Shown in pieces: positions 11,320 to 22,894 of a stretch of 64,000 bases of DNA. The notes under the pieces were generated by a model. That model did no database searches. It was given only the letters and a program-made list of their open reading frames with translations, and was not told the origin of the DNA. How positions within the stretch are numbered: the first letter of the stretch is position 1; each line of letters starts with the position of its first letter. This DNA comes from Pristionchus mayeri (Eukaryota; Nematoda; Chromadorea; Rhabditida; Neodiplogasteridae): the NCBI GenBank assembly GCA_036245805.1, contig BTRK01000006.1, positions 18,446,365 to 18,510,364 on the forward strand. The letters are read 5' to 3'. The translations under genes were made by a program, and so were the position numbers.

Positions 11320-12564
11320 GATACAAAAACTTCAAATTACTCCAATTCCTTCGCTGTTCATTTCAGGGTTAATACATCCATGGTTAAGGACTTTCCAGTG
11401 CGCGTTGCAAAGCCGTCAAATAGAAATTACCTAAAATACGGCTCTCGAAATTTTGAAAATTCAAAAATCGATAAAATCGTTCAAAATTGAGTAGTTAAGT
11501 CGATCAAAAAAGATAAATGACCAGCACGACGAGGCGAACAACTTTGATGTTGAGCATGAAACGGTACATCAACTGATAAATTTAGGAAATTTGGAAACGT
11601 GATTTGTTGACCATTTTTTGACCTGAAAATGGCTCGCCTGAAAAAAATTATTCCAATGTTCCCTGAGTTCTCTTCAGATTCAGAATCTACACACTTTTCT
11701 ACCCCACATTTCATCTTTCGAAAGAGATTGTCGCAAAATAAATTTTTTCCGAACGGTTCAAATAACCGAATTTTAGTAAAAACTGGACCTATTTATCAGA
11801 TATTTATGATAGTAGACACCGTTAACTCCCTTCCATTGCGTTCAAATATTGCACAGGAGTCACACTGGAGCATTCAAACGTGTTCATATGCAAAAATTAC
11901 CAAAATGAAAAAATTTTGAAATTTCGATTTTTCGACCATTTTGGCCCAAAAAATCGAAATTTTAAAATTTTTCAATTTTGGTGATTTTTGTATATGAATA
12001 CGTTTTTAAGCTCTATTCGACTCCTGTACAAAATTTGAACGCAATTGGAGGTAGTAAATGGTATCTAAAATCATAAATATCTGATAAATAGGCCCAGTTT
12101 TAAAAAATTCAGTTATTTGAACCGTTCAGAAAAAATTTATTTGGCGTTATTCTCTTTGGAAAGAATGTATCTGGGGTAGAAAAGTGCGTATATTCTGAAT
12201 CTGAAGAGAACTCAGGGAACATTGGAATAATTTTTTTCAGGCGAGCCAGTTTTCTGGTCAAAAAATGATCAACACATCACATTTCCAAATTTCCTAAATT
12301 TATCAGTTGATGTACCGTTTCATGCTCAACATCAAAGTTGTTCGCCTCGTCGTGCTGGTCATTTATCTTTTTTGATCGACTTAACTACTCAATTTTGAAC
12401 GATTTTATTGATTTTTGAATTTTCTAAATTTCGAGAGCCGTATTTTAGGTAATTTCTATTTGACGGCTTTGCAACTCGCAATGGAAAGTCCTCAACCATG
12501 GATACATTAACCCTGATACCCTGATAGTAGCGAAGGAATTGGAGTAATTTGAAGTTTTTGTATC
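11320..12564. mobile_element. long palindromic element, 1.24 kb
   Basis: Two arms of about 0.6 kb meet near 11940: GATACAAAAACTTCAAATTA on the left, its complement ending GTATC at 12564 on the right, and shared interior blocks such as CGGTTCAAATAACCGAATTTT. The arms are similar but not identical. Short open frames across it are mirror copies and not genes. It lies between paralogue B exon 4 and the 9.99-11.3 kb inverted duplication. Confidence 0.75.
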
Positions 12565-12591
12565 CCGTGTTGATATATTTCATGCAATTTC

Positions 12592-14683
12592 TCAGAAGAC
12601 CTCTGATATACAGTACCGTTTTACGCAATCTTCTGTTTCTTCGGGTTTCTCCTTAGGTTCAATTGAAGCATAGTATTCGAGATTGTCCATGATAGCCACT
12701 GCATGCTCGCTCGCGTTCAATTTGGAGAAATGAATGCAGAGGGAGGAGCAGACTGCGTCATTGCTCAGATGACAGAAGAAGGTTCGGCATCTGATGTTAT
12801 GCATGGTAAATATCATCTAGAAGATCCGATCAAACAGATATTTTCCAATATCCGGACGAAATCCGGTGATGTGGACTATCAGGTTGTTGCGAAAGTCTTG
12901 TCGCGTCATAGCGCTTGAACATTGTAGCGCCTATAGTCCTTATTTCAGCTATCGATATCATGTATTTAATTACTATCGATGAGGTATTGGATAGTCTTTC
13001 TAGCGCACCTTACTCCGCAGCTGAAGGATCATTAACAAATTAACAGTGCAATGCGAAACACTGCCGGCTGATATCACCGACACGCTCGTTTCTACGTTTA
13101 ATACTACTCGGAAAAGAGTGATATGGCCAAACGCATAATATATTCATAAACCTCATGACTCAGGCATTACCAGGGCTCATTAACAGATAGCCAGGTACGA
13201 ATGCCTATCTGAAAAATTTTACGTATTTCGAAATCAAGCTTGGACGAGAATTCTCTAATACATGTTTTATCGTCTCATTTTCGTTTCGATGGATCTGGGA
13301 ATGTATATCAGCCTGAAAAACATAATATGTGAGGTGATTGACTTGCTATTTCAGTTTGGAGTTTGTGGAATATTTCCCCGGCAAAATTCGCCTTTCAACA
13401 TAGAGATCCTCAAATTTTCATGACGAAAACTACCCTATTTGGTAAAATTAGTGCTCGAAGCCGGCTTAAATGGTAGGCCTATTGGGTGTATCTGAACAAG
13501 CAACCCTTCCTCTGTTATCATTTCACAAGAAATATTTCAGGAGTCGCTAGTTGTTTTTAGGTTATGATAAATTCGGAACATATTTTTATCACATGTTTCA
13601 CTCAAAATAAAAATTTATCTGGTTTTCTATAGGCGCTTCACTAGGGGTAACTACATGACTATGATGCGCATGTATGTACCTAACATATATTATAAGGTCA
13701 GACACCATAAATTCCAGAGAAGCGAAATCGGTGTAGTTACGCACGCGACAAGACTTTCGCAACAACCTAATATTTTCAACACGAGTACTGTGCTAATCGA
13801 TCTTATAAGATATAAACCTCAATTCCCCATCCCTTAAGAATTATTAATTGTTCAGCGAAATTATCATACGCGAAATCGAGTTTCGTTTCCTTGTTAAGAG
13901 CACCCTTGTATTTGAGAGCGGCATATTCCTGAATTTTTCGCAAATACAATAATCATGTTAGGTTTTTGCTTTTAAAAGATGATATATTCCTTATCTAATT
14001 ATTAATTGGCTCTTTTCACACACCGTCAGAAAATGAACGTTCTTGAATGAGGTATAGTTTCGAGAGTTCAATCCGATAATTCTTTTCAACTCTCCGGGTT
14101 TCAAGTTATTAATGCCACGAAGATGCACCTGACGATTTGTGGCTGTGGAGCCCACGTTTAAAGTTTAAAAAATCAGTTATGATAAAGCGATATTTGACCA
14201 TTCCTTGGATGCTTTTTTGTTTAAAAAGTAAATTATCCTAATTGTCTCATCACTAACCTGAGCGATAATGCCGGCCAGTTTTTCCTCATTCAATGCGTCG
14301 AGATTGGCAGATTGCAACTCGTCGATTATACGTTGCAACTTCCCAGGCCTAGCTTGGATACCTTCTGGCGTTAGTGCAAAATTGCTGAGCAGAGCTTGCA
14401 ATACACGAGGGCTCTTCTGGAGGATTTGGACAATGTGAATTTTGTTGATAAGCACTCTTATCGCTTTGGGGTCCAAGTGCTTACTCGATGCGAGCTCCTT
14501 TCCCAATGCCAGAATCATCTGAGGGCTCATTGTGTCGATGGAGTCGTACTGTTTGGCGAGAGCGCGGAGGTCTTCCAGGTCGTATCCCATGGAGGATAGA
14601 TGAAGATTTTGTAGGCGTATGAGATCATGTCCGCTGGCATCGATGAGGGGAAGGAGGAGAAGGAAGGAGAGAAGAAGACGCAT
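12592..14683 (-). CDS. secreted Cys-rich family paralogue B, 3' part lost
   Basis: Exon 1 (14258-14683) encodes signal peptide MRLLLSFLLLLPLIDA and a helical domain ending DALNEEKLAGIIAQ. Exon 2 (14024-14128) encodes VHLRGINNLKPGELKR. Exon 3 (13870-13928) encodes EYAALKYKGALNKETK. Exon 4 (about 12600-12790) encodes CRTFFCHLSNDAVCSSLC and ends DCVKR. Phases join cleanly and I see no lesion in these four exons. The last two exons seen in C and D are absent, because a palindrome starts 28 bp downstream. Only a short match (ARHNVFE) survives in the next inverted duplication. A protein could end at the stop after exon 4 (12592-12594). Extracellular by signal peptide; function unknown. Confidence 0.65.
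12879..13770. mobile_element. non-autonomous mariner-like element, 892 bp, in intron of paralogue B
   Basis: Inverted ends TCAGGTTGTTGCGAAAG on the left and the complement of TTAGGTTGTTGCGAAAG on the right, matching on to TCTTGTCGCGT, with TA flanks at 12877-12878 and 13771-13772. The paralogous intron of A is continuous across this point, giving an empty site. No transposase motif seen inside. Confidence 0.75.
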
Positions 14684-14830
14684 CTTCGAATGATTGGAGT
14701 TTGATGGAAGAGCATTTTTATTGAGAAAAGTATGGGAAAATGAGGCTACAAAACTGCATGAAACGTGAATATGAAGAATTGAATACGATTTTGCAGATTT
14801 GCATGATTTTGCACATTATTGCAAAATGCT
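14684..14830 (-). promoter_or_regulatory. octamer-containing promoter of paralogue B
   Basis: On the minus strand: GTGCAAAATCATGCAAATCTGC (octamer at 14797-14804 as ATTTGCAT), a GCAGTTTTGTAG block, CCCATACTT, AATAAAAATG, then CATTCGAAGATG. Same module order as paralogues A, C and D. Confidence 0.6.
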
Positions 14831-15043
14831 TGAGTAGCCTACACCAATCATTTCGATTCTCCCGTGTTTCCGCTCCCGTTTTATGCAAAGGAAAGAATAT
14901 AAAAAATGGAGACGATGTTGTGAGGACATTCGTGCAATGGACAATTTCGAAGTAACCCGCATTATCGATGTAATGAAACAGAGGAGATGCGTTTATCATT
15001 GATAATTGTAAAGCATTGTATAAATATTGGAAACAAAAATTAA

Positions 15044-17694
15044 GAGACCCGCTCCGTAAGAATCGATCACTCCGCGGACACGTTTGCCCTAGCAACGGGA
15101 ACCGTGGGAGCTCACTGTCGTGGGGGAGTGCCCTAGGCCCGCATTATTGAAATTCAACTCTTATTATATGTTATGGCCATTGACCAGCTAAATAATATAA
15201 TTAAAGAGGAAAACGGACAAAAAATCATATTTTCTTAAGGATGCGAAATCGGCTCAAAAGTCAAAATATGTTTCACTTGTGGTGCAACGATGTTGTTAAA
15301 AAGACATTAAGTGTAGAAATCGATCGATTCTGAATACCATTTTTTGACCTCAAATTTCACTTTTTCTTTCCTGCCTGGCTCATTTCGATCCCAATCCCTT
15401 AGCTTTTCCAACACCAATATACTTAGGACTATGGCGCTTCACCTCTGATACACAGCTAATCTCAGCTTCTTCGCTTTCGAGAAATAATTTTCGAACGTGT
15501 AATTTAAAGAAACGCAAAAATGCAAAAAATTCATGTTTGCCAATCTTTTTACAACAATGATTAGCTATTAACATTTATAGATTGTCCTTGATTAGATACT
15601 TTTGAAGATACTGAATATATCTCATTTTCTTGCATTTTGAAAAAAAATCACTTTTCACAACTTCGAAAATACCAATATTTGAGCATAATTTCCTAGTCTC
15701 CAGTTAACCCAATCCCTTAGGTTTTCTATTGCCCATACACTCGGTACTATGTAGCTTAACTTCTGCTACAAAGGTAATCTCGACAGCTTCTTCGCTTTCG
15801 AGAAATGATTTCCGAATGTGTCACTTTGAAGTCCTCCAAACATTCAAAAATTCATATATTTCAATTCATTGACTGCAGTGATTAACTTTTATCACATATA
15901 GTCATTACTTGCTAAGATTTGTTTATTAACATTGAAAAGATTGCATTTTCACACATTTCAAAAAATTCGCTTTTCGCAACCTCGAAAATTTCAAAATTTG
16001 GGAATTATAATCTCGTCCTAAGTAGATCAAATCCCACCTATTATGCAAGAAACTTGTACTTCACTTCCACGAGATTAACTAAAACATAAGCTCGGCCAAT
16101 CCTGTCATCTTCAAATTTCACAAAATTGGCTTAAATATGCATAAAAAAGGAAATTTCAATTAAGATTGTTTTCAATTACTGCAAAACGAATGATCAATAT
16201 GGATTGTAATGATACTAAACCTATACAATACCACTGGGAAAGTGTTATAAGGATGAACGATTAGCTGATTTCCTTGATTTAAAAAATCGAAATATTTTTC
16301 ATTTTCCAATATTTGTGCATGATTTTTTCATAAACCGTTTTTCCAATCCCTTAGCTTTCATGATTCTAATATACCCAAGTCCACGTTGCTTGACATTTTT
16401 CTGGTTTCGATGCTCGCCAGCATCTTCGCTGTCGAAAAATGTTCATCGAACATGCCACCACTGGAAGCTCTAAAACCAAAAGTCACCTAAATCAGCTATT
16501 CTTTCACGCTCAGAACACTACCCCAGTGGTATTGTATAGTTTTAATATTAATGCAATCCAGATTGATCATTAGTTTTGAAGTAATTGAAAAAAATCTTAA
16601 TTGAAATTTCCCTTTTTATGCATATTTAAGCCAATTTTGTGAAATTTGAAGATGACAGGATTGGCCGAGCTTATCTTTTCGTTAATCTCGTGGAAGTGAA
16701 GTACAAGTTTCTTGCATAATAGGTGGGATTTTATCTACTTAGGACGAGATTATAATTCCCAAATTTTGAAATTTTCGAGGTTGCGAAAAGTGAATTTTTT
16801 GAAATGTGTGAAAATGCAATCTTTTCAATGTTAATAAACATATCTTAGCAAGTAATGACTATATGTGATAAAAGTTAATCACTGCAGTCAATGAATTGAA
16901 ATATACGAATTTTTGAATGTTTGGAGGACTTCAAAGTGACACATTCGGAAATCATTTCTCGAAAGCGAAGAAGCTGTCGAGATTACCTTTGTAGCAGAAG
17001 TTAAGCTACATAGTACCGAGTGTATGGGCGATAGAAAACCTAAGGGATTGGGTTAATGAAAAGGTTTTTGAAAAGTGATTTTTTTCAAAATGCAAGAAAA
17101 TGAGATATATTCAGTATCTTCAAAAGTATCTAATCAAGGACAATCTATAAATGTCAATAGCTAATCATTGTTGTAAAAAGATTGGCAAAAATGAATTTTT
17201 GAATTTTTGCGTTTCTTTAAATTACACGTTCGAAAATTATTTCTCGAAAGCGAAGAAGCTGTCGAGATTAGCTGTGTAGCAGAGGTGAAGCGCCATAGTC
17301 CTGAGTATATTGGTGTTGGAAAAGCTAAGGGATTGGGATCGAAATGAGCCAGGCAGGAAAGAAAAAGTGAAATTTGAGGTAAAAAAAATGGTATTCAGAA
17401 TCGATCGATTTCTACACTTAATGTCTTTTTAACAACATCGGGGCACCACAAGTGCAACATATTTTGACTTTTGAGTCGATTTCGCATCCTTAAGAAAATA
17501 TGATTTTTTGTCCGTTTTCCTCTTTAATTATATTATTTAGCTGCTCAATGGCCATAACATATAATAAGAGGTGAATTTCAATAATGCAGGCCTAGGGCAC
17601 TCCCCCCACCACAGTGAGCTCCCACGGTTCCCGTTGCTAGGGCAAACGTGTCCGCAAGGTGGTCGATATGGTCGAGTTTTACGGAGCGGGTCTC
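15044..17694. mobile_element. 2.65-kb TTAA-flanked palindromic element
   Basis: Flanked by TTAA at 15040-15043 and 17695-17698. Ends are GAGACCCGCTCCGTAA and its complement. Two arms of about 1.2-1.3 kb are highly similar and meet near 16370. Inside each arm a block beginning CCAATCCCTTAG and containing CTTCTTCGCTTTCGAGAAA recurs about every 320 bp (15390, 15712 and a diverged copy at about 16342). No coding sequence. TTAA duplication points to piggyBac-type mobilisation; it resembles the palindromic TTAA repeats known in Caenorhabditis. Confidence 0.85.
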
Positions 17695-18376
17695 TTAAAA
17701 TATTTTCAGAACTCAGTACCGTATACTTTCACCAAGAAAGAGTATAAGATTATTTGGAGTAGCAAAACTTTTTTGTATTATTGGAGTGGCGAACGTTTTT
17801 GAAATGTCCAAACTACTGCTATTTTAGACTTTTCCACTAAAATTTCCACTACCAACTCCCTCAGCAAGAATAATGTGAAAGAGATCTCATCGAGCTGAGC
17901 ACAGAACGGATCTGTTTTCGAATCGGGGTCCCATCTGCAAATCGGGGTCCTTCAGACCGTCATGGGACCCTGATTATTTTTTGGGACCCCGATTCGAAAA
18001 GAGATCCCACCGAACTGCATGCTACACATAATCGGAACTTCGAATCATCATATTCGTTGACAATGTCGAACATAATGGAAATATAGGAACGAGTATCGTG
18101 CAATTTCAGAAAATATTACGTTCCGTGGATAACGGGAAATTTATATTTTGCTAATTTTCTTTTTTTCTTTATTTTTCGTATTGGTTTTCATAAAAACTGA
18201 TTTTTTGACGGTGAAATATAGCTAGTAAAATGTAACTATTTTTTTTATTATAATGAGAGTAAATTCAATAAATATTATGAATGAATGCATATGTTTGGGC
18301 GAAACAGTATTCGTAATTCAAATTTCGTTTATCAATGGAATACACAAATACGGTGTTTTCAATTAATCTGCTCCCC
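17695..18376. other. intergenic with a short inverted repeat
   Basis: No gene seen. A hairpin-forming inverted repeat, TTTTCGAATCGGGGTCCCA and its complement, occupies about 17928-18002 with an extra direct copy of AATCGGGGTCC in the loop. The remainder is AT-rich. Confidence 0.4.
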
Positions 18377-19927
18377 TTATTGCCTCTCGTCCTCAATCTT
18401 CAGCTGTCTTTCAAAGTCGAAGAATTCCCTTTCGTACCTGAAGTAAACCAAGGCGATGTTTCGAAGACCAGATGATGCCAAAATTGTTTTCAATTAAATG
18501 AAAATGATAGTTAGTTCAATGGGCAATCTCCATCTCTTACACTTTGTGATCCTCGAGCGCGTAGTGGAAGGCGCACAGAGCAGCGATTACCTTGTGACGA
18601 GCATTGAAGTACTTGGAGAACCTGACATGCATTAATTGTCTTCATATGGAAAAAAAACAAGTGTGAGATTTCAACAGTTGAGTGCTAAGATAACTTCGTT
18701 AAAAATAGGATTAGTAGCAACCAAGCTCCTGGTTGTTTCAAATAAGGAGAGTCTCTCTCTAAGTCGCATGTTCTCTGTCGTTGGCTGACGTTGGATCACT
18801 TGACATTCAATCAACTAGTCGTAACTTGATTTAAACAAAAATATGATTTTTTTGCGGTTTCCAGTGTGGTTCTGGTGAGTCCCAAAATTGTCTGATCTGA
18901 TTTTAGTGTCATTTTTTGCTGATACTCGTTCTTTAAGTACCTGTTGGCGCAGTCCTTCTGGCTTCTTGTGGGGCGCTTCAACTCAGCAATCTCATAGATT
19001 GACTTATCGCTGCCTATTTCCAATTTCGAGAAGTGATCACAGAGGGAGGAACAGACGTCGTCGTCGTTGAGATGGCAGAAGAAGGTGCGGCATCTATTAA
19101 TAGTCTGATTCACAATGGACGGCTGAGACGTCGTTGCATGCGTAAATGTACAGCGAAATAAACATACACAAATTTGAGTTCAGCCTCTTCGTGGGCTACA
19201 TTAGAGGGTAAAAACTCGTGCTTGAGTAATTCCTAAATTTAAAAAAAAATCAGAATAAAAAACAAGAATTGTGCCTTGTCCATGACAAGAAATCCATAAA
19301 ATACACACAAACCGTAAGAAATTGGACGTTCTTGAAAGAAGTGTAGTTCAGGGAGTTCATTCTGATTATAGCTGGCAAATCTCCAGGTTCCAAAGAATCA
19401 ATGCCGCCTTTAAGTGACACCTGATGATAATGAAAGTGTGAAACTCTCGTTTTGGAACCATGATCACTACTTGATTATCACTGGGTCAATACGATTCCCA
19501 GAAAGTCCCTTAACCAACCTGACTGATCACGCCGGTCAATTTTTCTTCATCCATGCCATCGAGATTGGCCAATTGCAGTTCATCGATTAGATGTTGCAAC
19601 TTTCCTGGGCTGTATTTTAGTGCCTGTGGCGGCAATAGAGAGAGCAGCAGCGCATGGAATTTGGGAGAAGAGCTCTTTTCGAGGATTTTCAAAATGTGAA
19701 TTTGGTTGACCATCATTCGGAGCTCTTCGGGCGCTATATACTTGCCCGACGCGAGGAAGTTCCGCAATTCTTGCTTCGGGGCTCATTGCTTCGAGGGATT
19801 CGAATTGCCTGGCGAGAGCTCGGAGGTCCTCCTGGTCGTATCCCATGAGGGATTGAAGGCGGGTGAGGTCAAGGGGTTTTGCATCGATGAGGGGAAGGAG
19901 GAGAAGGAAGAAGAGAAGAAGACGCAT
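18377..19927 (-). pseudogene. secreted Cys-rich family paralogue C, frameshifted
   Basis: Six exons as in D: exon 1 (19519-19927) with signal peptide MRLLLFFLLLLPLIDA; exon 2 with SLKGGIDSLEPGDLPA (about 19312-19418); exon 3 with ELLKHEFLPSNVAHEE; exon 4 (about 18950-19093) with CRTFFCHLNDDDVCSSLC; exon 5 (about 18545-18622) with FSKYFNARHKVIAALCAFHY; exon 6 ending FERQLKIEDERQ at 18377. In exon 1 the frame carrying SLEAMSPEA must shift to reach ELRNFLASGKYIAPEE (about 19763-19770), equivalent to a 2-bp deletion or 1-bp insertion. All other exons look sound, so this is a very young pseudogene or a sequence error. The start codon lies 9 bp later than in its paralogues relative to the CATTCGAAG block. 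Confidence 0.7.
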
Positions 19928-20080
19928 ATTTGAATCTTCGAATGAAATTGGAGTAAAGGAAGACATTTTTATGGGGATTGAGCATGGGAAAAAAACAGGT
20001 TGCATAACTGCATGAAACCTTGTTGTGAGAATTTGAATCTGATTCTGCAGATTTGCATAGTTTTGTACAGATAACCATTG
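19928..20080 (-). promoter_or_regulatory. octamer-containing promoter of paralogue C
   Basis: Minus strand: ACTATGCAAATCTGCAGAATC (octamer ATTTGCAT at 20051-20058), CATGCAGTTATGCAACC, CCCATGCTC, ATAAAAATG, CATTCGAAG. Module order as in A, B and D. Confidence 0.6.
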
Positions 20081-20118
20081 AATTTCAATCAATCTGGATT
20101 TTTTCTTCTTTTGATTAA

Positions 20119-20466
20119 TGGAGGACTAAAGGCAAAGTAGCCAAATCAATACAAAAATGTTAGGGAGCTTCCACCCTCCAAAGATCATAGCGCGAGCTAG
20201 GAGGTAGATGCCCATCTGTAGCTTAGCTCAGTGGTAGAGCAGCTATCACATGTTGCGGGTTCTGTTCCCGTCTTTTGACAAATTTTCCAGCGATTTGAAT
20301 TCCAGCGATCTTCCCTGAGCTTCAAGCGTCCACGACACTCAACCAACTAATCATAACTCTGTAGAGAGTAGGGATATTAATTTATTTTTGGATCGTTTAA
20401 TCGTTTAGAGGAGCTAGGTCATGGTTATGAGTGGGTCCAAAGTTGAACTTTGCCTTTAGTCCTCCT
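20119..20466. mobile_element. TTAA-flanked MITE, 348 bp, carrying a tRNA-like block
   Basis: Termini GGAGGACTAAAGGCAAAG and its complement, with TTAA at 20115-20118 and 20467-20470. Same termini family as 21082-21321. Inside, at 20216-20278, is a tRNA-like A and B box segment. Confidence 0.65.
20216..20278 (+). ncRNA. tRNA-like (pol III A/B box) relic inside MITE
   Basis: TAGCTCAGTGGTAGAGC is a textbook tRNA D-arm/A box, and GCGGGTTCTGTTCCCGT can form a T-arm with a one-base deviation from the B-box consensus. The anticodon arm is shortened and the acceptor strands do not pair, so it is not a functional tRNA. It is more likely a tRNA-derived SINE-like relic. Confidence 0.45.
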
Positions 20467-20987
20467 TTAACTTGTTATTTTACCTGACATTTATATCATT
20501 ATAATTAATGAATTATAATAGAATAAAATAATCTAAGATAAAATTGTATAAAATACTAATAAGATAATGCTGAAAAAAATCTATATATTTATTTATTTAG
20601 ATTTCGTGTCTTTTTTTTCGTATCACGGTCCCTTCATTCTATGCACTCTTTCACCGCTCAACCGGTTTAGAGAGTGGGTGAAATGAGGATACGAATGCCC
20701 TTTTCTCGAACTCTAGTGTCTTCATGTTCAATTCATTCATTTTTGTCGGGTAGATTCTTCCTTTGTGGTTGTTTCTTTCAACTACATATAGAGTACAAAC
20801 AAAGTCTATCCAGTTCATGACAGTGCAATTTTGTTCACGGAAATATAACTTATCGAAAGACCCGCATACTATTGTATTTGCTGCATGCCCATGTTGCACA
20901 TGCAAGCATAAACATTTGTGTTTGATAAAATTTCAATGTGCTATCACAAGTGAATAATCGAATGCAAGCAACGTGCAAACTCTGGTT

Positions 20988-21432
20988 TCTCCCAACCAGT
21001 TGCTGGGGAACCCGCCAACAACTGGTCAGGGCACTGGTTAGCAACAGGTTAGCCAAAGCTCCGCCCATTCTAACTAGTTAAAGGAGGAACAAAGGCAAAA
21101 TTCAATTGTTGAAGGTTTCATATGCACGGCCTAGATCTCCACAACGATAAGAAGATCCGAAATTGTCACATTGATCTATCCATTACGAACAGAGCAATAG
21201 TTGGCGGGGAGCGAAATCAATGAAAGCTCAGGCAACGAGCTAGAGAGAACACGACTCGAAGAGAGTTCTCTTCTAAGTGAAACATATTTTAACCGGGCGC
21301 GCGTTTGCCTTTACTCCTCCTTTAACCAGTTGTTAACTAGTCATAGTGGGCGGAGCATAGGATAACCAGTTGCTAACCAGTGCCCTGACCAGTTGTTGGC
21401 GGATTCCCCAGCAACTGGTTAAACCAGAGAAT
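20988..21432. mobile_element. palindromic element interrupted by a second TTAA element
   Basis: Outer arms contain AACCAGTTGCTGGGG, CAACAACTGGTCAGGGCACTGG and their complements. The ACCAGTT/AACTGGT motif repeats many times. The centre is split by the 240-bp TTAA-flanked element at 21082-21321, so two events are nested. Confidence 0.7.
21082..21321. mobile_element. TTAA-flanked MITE, 240 bp, nested
   Basis: Termini AGGAGGAACAAAGGCAAA and, on the right, the complement of AGGAGGAGTAAAGGCAAA, with TTAA duplications at 21078-21081 and 21322-21325. Homologous ends occur at 20119/20466, and a single partial end (GCCTTTAGTCCTCCTTTT) at about 57374. Non-coding. Confidence 0.7.
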
Positions 21433-21574
21433 AGCGTGTTTCTATATAAAAAATTTATGAAACATCCCTTTGAAAATGCTTTGCATAATAGAACAATATC
21501 GTGCGATATTCATTTTTGTTAAATTATTAATCAGGGACTGCATTAATATTATCTTTATTGATCATTTTCGTCAA

Positions 21575-22894
21575 TTAATATCTACCAAAAAGTGCTTCTT
21601 GCTTCTTGTCGGCCTTCTCAGATTCTGCCCGCAGCTGCTTTCCGAAGTCGATGAGTTCCTCTTCGTGCCTGGAAATATCCTTTTTTTTCTTTTTTTCACT
21701 TTTTACTTGTGAAATTATTTACTACTGCTGTGATTGCTTTGACGATGTTACCATCAAAAAACATTTTCATCAAAATTTACAATCGCCATTTAGTGCTTGT
21801 TTTAAAGTATTTTCCAATTTATTGTTAGCCTTTCAAAAACTATGAATTCAAACAGTTTCTTACAGTTGATATTCTTTGAATTCGTAGTGGACCGCACAGA
21901 GGGAAGCGAAGACTTTGTGATGAGCACCGAAGAGTTCGGAGAATCTGAATTTTTTTGTTATTTTAGATGTAGAGGAGCTGCAATATTTTTACGTCGGATT
22001 TTCCTATTTCTCTATTGGTGCTTTCTTCTTCTCTAGAAGCGAGCCAGTGCTACTTCGATTCAGTCTCACTGAGAATACCTGTTCACGCAGTCTTCTTGAC
22101 TCGTGGAGGGTCCGTTGAAGTAGAAGTAGGCCAGCTTAGTAACTACATCCTGCTTTGTCTCCAGCTTGGAGAAGTGCTCACAGAGGGATTTGCATACTCC
22201 ATCTCTCCGGAGATGACAGAAAAATGCATGACACCTGTAACGATGCCATTGATATTGTTTGTATTCATTTTGTTCTTTTGTGTTTTTAGATAGCTGCATT
22301 ATGCACAGTGAATTAACAACGAACGATAGGTCAAGTTGGCGCTTGGCCGATGCTTCATCATCCTCTTTACCTATTTGCCCAAGCACGGCCTGAATAAATA
22401 ATACTTTTTAAAAATACTTCTAAATTGTAATTTTACTTTTTGCAAAACGAACCGCCATGTACTTCCTGCTCGCGAAAGTCTTGTAGTTCAGAGAGTAGAG
22501 ATTGACCAATAACTGGATCAACCCGGGAAACTCGTCCACACTTATCCTCGAAGTGAGGTTGAAATACCGAATATGGACGAGAAGTTCGCGCAGTCCGGCA
22601 TTGCTCAAAGAGTCGATGTTGATGGATTGGAACGCCTTGAAGAGGGCACGCAGCTCCAGTAGATCCTCCCCTTTCAACGTGCGGAAATCACCCTGTGATG
22701 AAAAATTGCATATTTTCCGCAAACAATTAATTAGTCGTTGCTGTGAACTGTGAGGGTCTGACTCACCTCACTCCTTGCTCTATATGAGCAATAATAGAGG
22801 AAATGAAATTGCGACCACTGACCTCAAAGAGGTCTTGGAGAGTGAAAACTGCCAATGCTGCAGGAAGGAGAAGGATCGAGAGAAGAAGACGCAT
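21575..22894 (-). CDS. secreted Cys-rich family paralogue D, apparently intact
   Basis: Exon 1 (22823-22894) encodes signal peptide MRLLLSILLLPAALAV. Exon 2 (about 22442-22691) encodes a helical domain with LRALFKAFQSINIDSL and TSRISVDEFPGLIQLL. Exon 3 (about 22310-22390) encodes AVLGQIGKEDDEAS. Exon 4 (about 22083-22238) encodes CHAFFCHLRRDGVCKSLC, with EHFSKLE and DCVNR. Exon 5 (about 21875-21953) encodes FSELFGAHHKVFASLCAVHY. Exon 6 ends DKKQEALFGRY at 21575. Family signature: C-x4-FCHL-x6-C-x3-C-x2-HFSKLE, then DC-x2-RY, then C-A-x-H in exon 5. No frame break found, so this is the best full-length member. Secreted; molecular role unknown, no enzyme motif visible. Confidence 0.7.
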
